Assembly: GCA_963518665.1 (NCBI GenBank)
Contig: CAUQKR010000013.1
Location: forward strand, 1-24,010
Direction: 5' to 3'
DNA from: GN02-872 sp963518665
GTDB taxonomy: Bacteria > Patescibacteriota > Gracilibacteria > BD1-5 > UBA6164
Length of the DNA: 24,010 bases
Shown here: piece after piece, positions 9,766-17,216 of the stretch
How the letters are laid out: every line of letters begins with the position of its first letter
How positions within the stretch are numbered: position 1 is the first letter of the stretch
Translations under genes and position numbers: made by a program
Notes under the pieces: model-generated
What the model saw: the letters and a program-made list of their open reading frames with translations, nothing else
Told to the model about the DNA's origin: nothing
Database searches by the model: none

Positions 9766-10164
9766 TTATCATAAAATAAATTCTATTTGATATTCATATT
9801 CTTTTACTTTTTTATCAAGATTTTTCTCGATTTTTTCATCAAACTCATGAACCAAATTATTTCTTATTTTGTGAAGTTCCCAAATTTTATTTAGGTTTTC
9901 TATTTGTATTGGTTTTTGTTTCAAAATCTCTCAAAAAGTTCATTTATAACCAAGCTTCAAAAAAATCTGATGATAAAGCTTATCATAAAAAATTATTTTT
10001 TCTCTATCTGATTTTAGATTTTTTATTTCAAAAAATTTTTTCTTAAAATTTTTTCTATCTTCTTTTGAAAGACTTTGTTTTGAATATTTTGCAATTATAG
10101 CAAATCACCAATACAAAGCTCAAAAAAATACAAGAGTTATCAATAAAATATAAATCGAATCCAT
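9766..10164 (-). CDS. small membrane-anchored protein with an RNxxxH (HEPN-like) motif
   Basis: This 132-aa protein has one N-terminal membrane helix (about residues 4-24, IYILLITLVFFGALYWGFAI). A basic, helical cytosolic part follows and ends with IRNNLVHEFDEKIEKNL. The RNNLVH string fits the RNxxxH motif of HEPN-fold proteins, and the surrounding sequence is predicted all-helical. HEPN members include RNases and non-catalytic helical partners. The protein is short for a HEPN domain plus anchor, and similar RN..vH strings occur in unrelated helical proteins. It lies 18 nt downstream of hflX and upstream of the pilin gene, so it is probably co-transcribed with both. Function unknown. Confidence 0.7.
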
Positions 10165-10182
10165 ATTTTTTTATTTTTTTAA

Positions 10183-11385
10183 TTATAAATTTTCTTCTAT
10201 TTTTTTCTTTAGTTCATCCAAATTTATTTTTTTAAAAGCTGAAATAAAAATTGGATTATATTCAGAAAATTCTTGTTTTAAATATTCTAAATATGGAATT
10301 TTTTCTATTTCTCAATTCTCAAGATTTTTTTCAAAAAACTTATCTTTTACAAAATCAATTTTATTGAAAACATAAATCTTTTTTTGTGTTGCTCAAATTT
10401 TTTCTAAAATATCATCAACAACTTTTATTTTTTCTTTTATTTTTTGATCAGAAGCATCAATTGTATGTAAAAGCAAATCTGCTTCAATACTATCTTCCAA
10501 AGTTGAAGTAAAGGCTTCTATAAGTTCTGGAGGCAAGTCTCTAATAAATCAAATCGTATCATTTATGAGATATTCTTTTCCTCTGAAATTATTTTCTTCA
10601 TTTCACTCAATCCACATTTTTCAGACAGAAGTTCCAAGAGTTGCAAAAAGTTTATCTTCAGCCAAAACTCATTTTTTTGTCAAAGAATTTGTAAGAGTTG
10701 ATTTTCAGGCATTTGTGTAACCAACAACTCAAATTGTATTTAATCACTTTCTTTCACGATTTTTTCTGTGTTCTGCTCTTACTTTTGCATAATGTTCTAG
10801 TTCTTCTCTAATGTTTAATTCCCTTCTTTGAAGGTGTCTTTTCATTATTTCTGTGTTTGTTTCTCATTTTCATTTTCATCATTGTTTTCCAAGCTCCATT
10901 CACATATCGTAAATTCTTGGTCACATATGATTTATTGCAGCAAGTTCTATTTGAAGTTTTGCTTCTTTACTTTTTGCATTTTTTTCAAAAATTTTTAAAA
11001 TCAAATCAATTCTATCCCAAGCTTTTGCTCAAATTTTTCTAAGTTTTTCGTTTATTTTATAAATTTGGCTTGGTTTTAAAATATTTCAAATTATAAGTAA
11101 ATTTGCTCATTTTAACTCCATTTCAGAAATAATTTCATCAAGTTTTCAGCTTCAAATATAAGTTTCATAATCTGGACGAGATTTTTTTTGAATATGCTCC
11201 AAAATTACAATTCATCAATAAGTATTTACCAAATTTTCCAGCTCAATCATTCTATCTTCCAAATTTTCATTTTGAGAAATATCTGGGCTGGCAACATCAG
11301 CTAAAAAAACTTTTAATTCTTCTTTTTGATATTCTAGATTTTGCTGAATTTGTTCTAATTCTCTTTGTGATTTATTTCTTCACAT
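10183..11385 (-). CDS. hflX: ribosome-associated GTPase HflX
   Basis: HflX (400 aa) is a GTPase that splits or rescues stalled ribosomes. The N-terminal HflX domain includes SRPDYETYIGSGKLDEI (69-85) and a Gly-rich linker, KQGGKGKGET (167-176). The GTPase domain has G1 GYTNAGKST (222-230), G3 DTIGFIRDLP (276-285) and G4 NKID (341-344). Most glycines in these motifs are TGA-encoded. The switch I region reads FATLGTSVGKMWIE where the family usually has ATLDPTTR, a notable change in the normally constant effector segment. The C-terminal part after G4 is short. It is the first gene of a likely three-gene transcript with the HEPN-like and pilin genes, and is divergent from trxB. Confidence 0.95.
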
Positions 11386-11461
11386 TTTTTTTATTTCTTT
11401 TTAAATAATATTTTTATATTTTATATATTTTTTCAAAAAAATAAAGAAAAAAATTTTTTTC

Positions 11462-11489
11462 TTGCAAAAATTTATTTTCACTATATAAT
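11462..11489 (+). promoter_or_regulatory. trxB promoter
   Basis: TTGCAA (11462-11467) and consensus TATAAT (11484-11489) are 16 bp apart, 31 bp before the trxB ATG at 11521. It is one of the best-matching promoters in the window. Confidence 0.65.
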
Positions 11490-11520
11490 TTATAGTAATA
11501 TATTTTTAAGAGATTTTTTT

Positions 11521-12432
11521 ATGGAAAATATTTTTGATGTAATAATAATCTGAGCTTGAAGTGCTTGATATCCAGCTGGGATGTATGCTTCAAGATACAA
11601 ACTAAAAAATTTAATTATTTGAGCTATGCCTGGTTGAGCTCTTGCTACTTCTCACAAAGTAGAAAATTATCCAGGTACGATTTCAGCTCCATGAAAACAA
11701 ATTATGGAAAATTTTAAAGAACATGCTCTTATTTCGGGTTCTGAAATTTTGAGTGAAATGGTTACAGAAGTAACAAAAAATGAAGATTTTTTTGTTGTAA
11801 AAACAAGTTCTGGAAAAATTTTTGAGTCAAAAAAAGTGATTTTAGCAACATGAAATAATTATAGAAAACTTTGAATACCATGAGAAAAAGAATTTTTATG
11901 AAAATGAGTTAGTTATTGTGCAACTTGTGATGGGATGTTTTTTAGAAATAGAGATGTTATAATTGTCTGAGGTTGAAATACTGCTGTTACGGAAAGCCTT
12001 TATTTAGCTGATATTTGTAAAAAAGTTTATTTAGTTCATAGAAAAAATGAATTCAATGCAGAACAAATCTGGGTAGAACAAGCTAAAAAAAGAGAAAATA
12101 TTGAATTTGTTTTAGAAGAAGAAGTTGCTGAAGTTGTTTGAGATACACTTTGAATGACTTGAGTAAATCTAAAATCTGGAAAAAAATTACAAGCAGATGG
12201 GATTTTTATAGCAATTTGAAGTATTCCAAACACTTCAATCGTAGAAAATTTTGATTTAGAAAAAGATGAGGAGTGATGTTTAGTTGTTGATAAAAGACAA
12301 GAAACTTCTGTGAAATGACTTTATGCAGCTTGAGATGTAACAACAAATAGCAACAAATTTAAACAAACAATAATGTCAGCAGCAGAATGATGTCTTGCAG
12401 CAAATAGTGTTCACGAAGATTTATTAAAATAA
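11521..12432 (+). CDS. trxB: thioredoxin reductase (FAD-dependent)
   Basis: This 303-aa enzyme reduces thioredoxin through FAD and a redox disulfide. The FAD loop GAGSAG (11-16) and the ATG motif (109-111) are intact. The active-site CATC (C133, C136) lies in SYCATCDG as in TrxB. The second nucleotide loop is GGGNTAVTES (150-159), and the C-terminal FAD motif is LYAAGDVT. At residues 173-179 it has HRKNEFN, where NADPH-specific enzymes carry HRRxxxR. The second and third basic residues that contact the 2'-phosphate are changed, so cofactor preference may differ. The gene is monocistronic with a strong promoter and a terminator shared with nrdR. It probably keeps ribonucleotide reductase or peroxiredoxin substrates reduced. 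Confidence 0.95.
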
Positions 12433-12456
12433 AAAAGACCTTTAAAGGTCTTTTTT
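12431..12456. terminator. bidirectional terminator between trxB and nrdR
   Basis: The symmetrical stem AAAAAAGACCTTT / AAAGGTCTTTTTT lies between the converging genes. The nrdR stop (12444-12442) is inside it and the trxB stop is at its edge. Confidence 0.85.
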
Positions 12457-12891
12457 ATTTTCTTTGATAAAATTGATAAAATCAGCTGCAGTTTCAAAAT
12501 TTAAATGCACAGAAGCATAACGGATATAAGAAACTTCATCGATATTTTTTAGTTCATTTAAAACATCTTTTCAAATTTCTTTTGATGAAATAGAAGATTT
12601 TTTTGACCAAAGATTTTCTAATCTATCAAGCATATTTTCTATCTCAAAAATAGAAATATTTCTTTTATTTGTAGCTTTTAAAATACTATATTTTAGTTTT
12701 TCTCTATCATATTTTTCTTTTCTATTTTCTGTTTTTTCTACAACTACGTGAAAAGCTTCGATTTTTTCATAAGTTGTAAATCTATTCCCACAATTTTCAC
12801 AAAGTCTTCTTCTTCTGATTGCAAAACCATTTTCTACAACTCTAGAATCCAAAACTCTTGTATCCTCATTTTTACAATTTGTGCAATACAT
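12442..12891 (-). CDS. nrdR: transcriptional repressor of ribonucleotide reductase genes
   Basis: NrdR (149 aa) is an ATP/dATP-sensing repressor that binds NrdR boxes upstream of ribonucleotide reductase genes. The N-terminal zinc ribbon has C3-x2-C6 and C31-x2-C34, and the basic RRRRLCENCGNRFTTYE segment is canonical. The ATP-cone domain (about residues 46-136) includes KTENRKEKYDREKLKYSILKA. SYIRYASVHLNF in the C-terminal part matches the usual xVRFASVYxxF; its Arg is a CGT codon. Length matches the family (about 150 aa). A single TGA-Gly occurs after KEI. It is last in a minus-strand series with two unknown genes. No nrd structural genes are in the window. Confidence 0.96.
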
Positions 12892-12946
12892 TTTTAAAAA
12901 CTTTAAATTTTAAAATTTATTTTTATAATACTTTGGAGAAAATTTT

Positions 12947-13276
12947 TTAGTAAATTCCTAAAACATCTTCATGAAATTTTTCCTCATTGAAAATCTCTTC
13001 AACTGTTTTTCAGTTTATTTTATGTTGTTTTAGAAAATTTATAAGTTTTTCTATTTCTTCGAATAAACAAATTTCTATATTGATATTTAATTTATCACAT
13101 AAAAAATACCATTTTTCATCTCAAACTCAATGTTTTTGAAAATATAAAATAGAATAAATATTTCAATTATAAGGAAACTCTATTTCTCTTCAATAAGTCA
13201 ATAAAAATTCTAATTTTGAGAAATCTACATTTCAAATATTTCCCATATCATACGTTTTGTATTTTTCTCTTTGCAT
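12947..13276 (-). CDS. conserved small hypothetical protein (109 aa)
   Basis: This 109-aa protein begins MQREKYKTYD. It has a core of the type YGREIEFPYNGNIYSILYF, then GDEKWYFLCD, and ends in HKINGKTVEEIFNEEKF. This layout (a short EIEFxYNGKxYSI beta-hairpin, an aromatic strand, and a C-terminal INGKT-xxEIF helix) resembles small uncharacterised proteins seen in Firmicutes, so it is a real conserved family. No function is known to me. It has no signal or membrane segment. It lies 55 nt upstream of nrdR and 39 nt downstream of the membrane-anchored unknown, all on the minus strand. Confidence 0.75.
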
Positions 13277-13315
13277 AATATTTTAAATAAAATTCTATTT
13301 TTTTCAACTATTTTT

Positions 13316-14122
13316 TTAATAATTTTCTATTGCAAAAAATTCTCAATTTATATTTTGTAAAAATATTTTTTCATCTTTTTCAAAAATTTTTGTTGGCTGA
13401 AAATCAAGCTCAAAAATCACTTTTTTTTCTTTTGTTTTTGGATCAAAATACAAAACAATATTTTTTGAACTTTCTATTTCAAATCTAGATTTTCTTTCAG
13501 AATCTTCTCTTCAAATAATTCAAATATATCAAGGTTTATAAAAAACAAAATCAGAAAAAATCGGAAAAAATTCTAAATCAGATTTTTCTTTAAACAAAAC
13601 AAAAGCTCATTTATTTTTTGAAAAAAATACAAAATTTCAGTTTGAAAATTTTCAATAAGTTATATCAAGCTTTGTCTCAAACTCCTTTAAAATATCATTT
13701 TCTAAAGAATAAATAATTTTTTTATCTTTCAGCTCGATTAAAAAAGTTTTTGTAAGTCAAAAAATTTCTGAAACTTTTATTTCATGAGATAAAACCAAAT
13801 CAAAAAGTCATATATTTTTTTCTCAGATTTTTACTTCAAGTTTTTCTCCAGAAACATTGAAATAAAATTTATTTTCTCAAATTCTAAAATAAGCAAAATT
13901 TGAAGCCTTTTCTCTTAAATCTTCTATTTTATTTTCTGAAGTTTCTATATTTCAGCTAGAAGAAATTTTTGAAAAAACAACTTTTTCTTCGACTTCTCAA
14001 GAATTTGTTCAAGTTCAAGTTTCTATATTATTTTTAGCTTGTTCTTGCTTAAACATAAAGTAAAGTAAAATTCAAAAAATAACAAAAACTAAAATTAAAA
14101 ATCAAAAAATTCTATTTTTCAT
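13316..14122 (-). CDS. membrane-anchored extracytoplasmic protein of unknown function
   Basis: This 268-aa protein has one N-terminal hydrophobic helix (residues about 5-23). A low-complexity spacer (about 25-75: ETGTGTNSGEVEEK, then SSSGNIETSENK) leads to an extracytoplasmic domain rich in beta-strand patterns: YFRIGENKFYFNVSGEKLEVKIG, FLIELKDKKIIYSLE, NFVFFSKNKGAFVLF. Alternating aromatic strands with G and N turns suggest a beta-propeller or other all-beta fold, but there is no recognisable family. TGA glycines fall in the turns. It is divergent from folD across a 104-bp gap and upstream of the 109-aa protein and nrdR. A surface or periplasm-facing role is inferred from the anchor only. 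Confidence 0.75.
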
Positions 14123-14226
14123 AAATAATTTTTAAAAAATATTTATATAATAATATTTATTTTCTTGAAAAATACAAAATTTTAGATAAAATAAGAATAA
14201 TTATATTTTATAAAATTTTTGAAAAA

Positions 14227-15060
14227 ATGCTTATAGACTGAAAAAAAATTGCAAATAGTATTTACGAAAACTTAAAAAAAGAAGTTTCAAATCTAAAAGA
14301 AAAACCAAGTATGGCTGTTATTTTGGTTGGAGAAAATTCTGCAAGTTTGAGATATGTAGAACAAAAAAGAAAATGGGCTGAATTTGTATGAATAAATTTT
14401 AATCTTATAAAATTTAATGAAAAAGTTTCAGAAAAAGAACTTATTTTAAAAATAAGAGAATTAAACGAAGATGATAAAATAAATTGATTTATTGTTCAAC
14501 TTCCTCTTCCAAACCACATCGATGAGAAAAAAGTAATAAACAATATAAATCCCAAAAAAGATATTGACTGATTTAGTCCAAAAAATCAATGAAAAGTTAG
14601 TATTTGAGACGATAGCTGATTTGTGCCTTGTACTCCAGCAGGAATTATGGAAATTTTTAAATATGAAAATACTGATTTAGAAGGAAAAGTTGCAACTGTA
14701 GTTTGAAGAAGTAATATTGTAGGAAAACCTATAACTTCTCTTCTGATAAATGCTTGAGCTACAGTTATAAGTTGTAATAGTAAAACAAAAAATTTAAAAA
14801 AATATACAACTATGTCAGATATAATAATTATGGCTACAGGAAAACCAAGTTTACTAAAAGTAGATATGGTAAAAGTTTGAGCTACGGTTATAGATGTATG
14901 ATTTACAGTTGTAGATTGAAAAATTTTCTGAGATGCAGATACAAAACTTATAAACTTAGCTGGAAATAATATCACTCCAGTTCCAGGATGAGTTTGACTT
15001 TTAACAGTTGCTATGCTGATAAAAAATACAATAAAAGCTTATAATTTACAGAAAAAATAG
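14227..15060 (+). CDS. folD: bifunctional methylenetetrahydrofolate dehydrogenase/cyclohydrolase
   Basis: FolD (277 aa) interconverts methylene-, methenyl- and formyl-tetrahydrofolate. The substrate region VILVGENSASLRYVEQK contains the YVxxK active site (Y43, K47). GFIVQLPLPNHI and KDIDGFSP follow, with the catalytic Asp in the DIDG motif. The Rossmann nucleotide loop VVGRSNIVGKP is intact, and the C-terminal TPVPGGVGLLTVAML is present (family usual: PGGVGPMTxAML). Length is normal (about 280). TGA is used at most of these glycines. The ATG at 14227 has no Shine-Dalgarno sequence. It is a single-gene unit ending at a hairpin terminator. It may provide formyl-THF for initiator tRNA or one-carbon units in a streamlined metabolism. 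Confidence 0.96.
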
Positions 15061-15090
15061 AGAATCTTTTATGATTTTCTATTTTTTTTT
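15053..15090 (+). terminator. folD terminator
   Basis: The stem AAATAGAGAATC / GATTTTCTATTT (one G-T pair) has a 6-nt loop and is followed by a T run. It includes the folD stop codon. Confidence 0.75.
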
Positions 15091-15099
15091 AAAAAAGTT

Positions 15100-15127
15100 T
15101 TGACAAATGAAAATTTTTTAATAAAAT
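15100..15127 (+). promoter_or_regulatory. promoter of the tRNA cluster
   Basis: TTGACA (15100-15105, full consensus) and TAAAAT (15122-15127) are 16 bp apart, ending 18 bp before the tRNA-Gly 5' end. Confidence 0.7.
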
Positions 15128-15145
15128 ACAGAGGCAATCAAGTAA

Positions 15146-15222
15146 GCGGGTATAGCTCAATTGGCTAGAGCATCTGCCTTCCAAGCAGAGGGTTGTGGGT
15201 TCGAGCCCCATTACCCGCTCCA
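15146..15222 (+). tRNA. tRNA-Gly (anticodon TCC)
   Basis: The acceptor stem is GCGGGTA / TACCCGC with discriminator T and encoded CCA. The D-arm is AGCTCAATTGGCTAGAGCAT, the anticodon loop is CTTCCAA in stem TCTGC/GCAGA, and the T-loop is GGTTCGAGCCCC. The anticodon TCC reads GGA/GGG glycine codons; this is not the UCA-anticodon tRNA that must decode TGA as glycine. Confidence 0.96.
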
Positions 15223-15240
15223 TTTAAAATAGATTGTTTT

Positions 15241-15279
15241 AAGTAGAATGTAGAATTTTTCTACTACCTACTTTTTTTG
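15241..15279 (+). terminator. hairpin with T run between tRNA-Gly and tRNA-Ile
   Basis: An inner stem GTAGAA / TTCTAC is extended by AAGTAG / CTACTT and followed by seven T residues. It looks like an intrinsic terminator, or a processing hairpin that partly uncouples tRNA-Gly from the next two tRNAs. Confidence 0.6.
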
Positions 15280-15289
15280 TTAACATTTT

Positions 15290-15366
15290 GGGTGTATAGC
15301 TCAGTTGGTTAGAGCGCACGACTGATAATCGTGAGGTCAGTGGTTCAACTCCACTTATACCCACCA
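15290..15366 (+). tRNA. tRNA-Ile (anticodon GAT)
   Basis: The acceptor stem GGGTGTA / TATACCC has one G-T pair, discriminator A and encoded CCA. The anticodon stem CACGA/TCGTG encloses loop CTGATAA. The D-arm AGCTCAGTTGGTTAGAGC and T-arm GTGGTTCAACTCCAC are standard. Confidence 0.96.
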
Positions 15367-15371
15367 TTTAA

Positions 15372-15447
15372 CGGAGATTAGCGCAATTGGTAGCGCACAC
15401 GGTTTGGGACCGTGGGGTTGCGAGTTCGAGTCCCGCATCTCCGACCA
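15372..15447 (+). tRNA. tRNA-Pro (anticodon TGG)
   Basis: The acceptor stem is CGGAGAT / ATCTCCG, starting with C as bacterial tRNA-Pro does, with discriminator A and encoded CCA. Stem CACGG/CCGTG encloses loop TTTGGGA, giving anticodon TGG. It begins 5 nt after tRNA-Ile, so the two are co-transcribed. Confidence 0.96.
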
Positions 15448-15466
15448 TATATTTACATAGTTTTTC

Positions 15467-15498
15467 AAAAAAATAGTAGCTAAATCTACTATTTTTTT
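15467..15498 (+). terminator. terminator of the tRNA cluster
   Basis: The stem AAAAAAATAGTAG / CTACTATTTTTTT has a 6-nt loop and ends in T residues, 20 nt after tRNA-Pro. Confidence 0.8.
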
Positions 15499-15539
15499 AT
15501 TTTTCTTAACAAATTTTTAACACAGTTTTATAGGATAAC

Positions 15540-15567
15540 TTGACTATAGTGAAAAAATATTTAATAT
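15540..15567 (+). promoter_or_regulatory. promoter of the SLH-like secreted protein gene
   Basis: TTGACT (15540-15545) and TAATAT (15562-15567) are 16 bp apart, leaving an untranslated leader of roughly 35 nt before the ATG at 15607. Confidence 0.6.
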
Positions 15568-15606
15568 ATAAAATGTGAATTATTTTATTACCTAAAAATA
15601 AATAAA

Positions 15607-16704
15607 ATGAAAAAAAGTTTTTTATTTTTCCTTGCTATTTTTACTTTTTTATTTACTACAAATACCTATGCAGATTTTAGATTAACAGAATATTTAGAAG
15701 GAAAAACTATACAATGAAGTGAAATTACAATTGAGGGGACTTGTGATGCTGAATTCAAAGTTGCAGTAAAAAATTCAAAAAGTGAAACTATATTCCCTAG
15801 TGAAACAGAAAAATATTCTGAAGTAAAATGTGAAAATAATAAATTCTCTAAAAACTTAAATTTAACAAAAGCAGAAGATTCAGAAAAATTAACTATTTCT
15901 CTATTTGAAAAAAATAGTGATACTTCATTTATAGATATAAATGTTACTTTTAGTCTTGGTTGATGAGCTCCAACTACAGAAAGTTTAACTTTAAAAAGAG
16001 ACTGTAGAGTTCTTGTAAATTGAGAAGATTTTGAAAATTGTAAAAAAGAAAATTCTATAAATGAAGAAAACAAAAATTCAGAAAACAATAAAGAAAATAA
16101 TTCTGAAAATTCTTCAAAAGATAAAAACACAAACAATGAAAATTCTAAAAATGATTCAAAAGATGATAATAGAGTTGTAGTTATTTTAGAAAATGGAAAT
16201 AAATTTTCTCACAAAAAAATGGTTTGTGGTTTAAGTAAAGAAGTCCAAGATAATTTAACAAAAGATTTAAATACAAATTTTAATGATATAGAAAATTTAA
16301 CTTTTGCAAAAGATGTAAAAAATCTAGAAAATGTAAAAGTTGTGGTTTGAACTTCAAAAAATACTTTTGAAAACAGAGAAATTACAAAATCAGAACTTTT
16401 AGGAATGGCTTTGAAAGCTAATTGTTACGATGTTTCTGGTATTAATTGGCAAGAAACTGTAAAAAAAATTTGACTTGAAAATGGAATAATTTCTGACAAA
16501 AATTTTTCTGTAAATGAAAAAATAACAAAAAATGAAGCTTTTGATATTATTTTAAAAGCTGGACAAATAGTTACTCCTAAAGATTCTGCTGAAGAAGTTA
16601 TGAAATTTTTATGAGTTATAAATGATAAAAATATAACTTCAGAAAATCTTTTCAGAGAACAAGCTGTAAATATTTTGGTAAATATTTTAAAATTGTATAA
16701 ATAA
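15607..16704 (+). CDS. secreted protein with an SLH-like C-terminal region
   Basis: This 365-aa protein has a signal peptide (MKKSFLFFLAIFTFLFTTNTYA, cleavage likely after residue 22). An N-terminal domain (about 23-146) holds four cysteines (in TCDAE, VKCEN, RDCRV, ENCKK), which may form two disulfides in a beta-rich module. Residues about 147-188 are a low-complexity Asn/Lys/Glu/Ser linker. The C-terminal part (about 255-365) has EITKSELLGMALKA, NWQETVKKIGLENGIIS and KITKNEAFDIILKAG. These match the pattern of S-layer homology repeats (helix, W..A..LGI..G, xITRxEaa). It probably sits on the cell surface, bound to the wall or S-layer. It is monocistronic, with its own promoter and a strong terminator. 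Ligand or partner unknown. Confidence 0.85.
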
Positions 16705-16708
16705 TTTT

Positions 16709-16745
16709 TAAAAAAGAATAAATTTTCAAAATTTATTCTTTTTTT
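16709..16745 (+). terminator. terminator of the SLH-like gene
   Basis: The 16-bp near-perfect stem AAAAAGAATAAATTTT / AAAATTTATTCTTTTT has a single-base turn region and a T run, starting 5 nt after the stop. Confidence 0.85.
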
Positions 16746-16764
16746 ATTAATTTAAAAAAAATAT

Positions 16765-16792
16765 TTGACAAATTCTAAAATTTGCATAACAT
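16765..16792 (+). promoter_or_regulatory. candidate CRISPR leader promoter
   Basis: TTGACA (16765-16770) and TAACAT (16787-16792) are 16 bp apart in the AT-rich leader before the array. An alternative pair is TTGCAT (16782-16787) with TATAGT (16805-16810), 17 bp apart. Either would transcribe the array in the direction expected from the repeat orientation. Confidence 0.5.
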
Positions 16793-16865
16793 TTTGAATG
16801 TATATATAGTGTTATAAAAAGTGAAAATTAAATTATAGATAAACATATTTTTTTTTATTTATAGG

Positions 16866-17081
16866 AAATTTCTACTTTTTGTTTATTGTAGATAAATCTT
16901 TATTTATGTTTTGAAAACATGTTAAATATAATATAAAATTTCTACTCTTTGTAGATTGGAGCTCTAGGGATTTCTACATTTTTTGTTAAATATAATATAA
17001 AATTTCTACTCTTTGTAGATATTATATGTGAGGTTCTTACAATGTTGTTAAATATAATATAAAATTTCTACTTTTTTAGAT
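16866..17081 (+). CRISPR. short type V-A (Cas12a-type) CRISPR array
   Basis: Two identical 36-nt repeats (16921-16956 and 16985-17020) start GTTAAATATAATATAAA and end AATTTCTACTCTTTGTAGAT. This 3' end is the Cas12a crRNA hairpin, stem TCTAC/GTAGA with loop TCTTT. A third copy (17047-17081) is 1 nt shorter, with the loop decayed to CTTTTTTAGAT, as expected for a terminal repeat. A fourth, strongly decayed copy of the 3' half lies at 16866-16893 with an enlarged loop. The intervals are 27 nt (16894-16920), 28 nt (16957-16984) and 26 nt (17021-17046), normal for Cas12a spacers. Orientation implies plus-strand transcription. No cas12a, cas1, cas2 or cas4 gene lies in the window, so the effector must be elsewhere or lost. 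Confidence 0.92.
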
Positions 17082-17108
17082 ATAATAATATAATTTTTAC
17101 GTTATTTT

Positions 17109-17128
17109 TTATCTAATATTATAGATAA
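17109..17128. other. small inverted repeat after the CRISPR array
   Basis: TTATCTA-ATATTA-TAGATAA is a perfect 7-bp stem with a 6-nt loop, 27 nt beyond the last repeat. A half-site, ATTATAGATAA, also occurs upstream of the array near 16833, so related sequence brackets the array. It may help end the pre-crRNA transcript, but there is no clean T run. Confidence 0.35.
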
Positions 17129-17182
17129 CTAATTTTTATTTTTAAAATTTAAATTTTAACAAAAATTTTTAGGAAAAAATAT

Positions 17183-17210
17183 TTGACTTATTTAAAATAA
17201 ATCTTATAAT
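17183..17210 (+). promoter_or_regulatory. strong promoter of the small RNA
   Basis: TTGACT (17183-17188) and consensus TATAAT (17205-17210) are 16 bp apart. There is no coding frame downstream before the terminator at 17300, so the promoter appears to serve a non-coding RNA. Confidence 0.7.
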
Positions 17211-17216
17211 TTCACT

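Noticed and set aside
15146..15222. The glycine tRNA as the TGA-decoding tRNA
   Set aside because: Its anticodon is TCC, read clearly in the loop CTTCCAA; decoding TGA needs UCA.
14586..16136. Minus-strand open frames across folD and the SLH-like gene
   Set aside because: Antisense shadows with no motifs; the plus-strand genes are full length with signal peptide or catalytic motifs.
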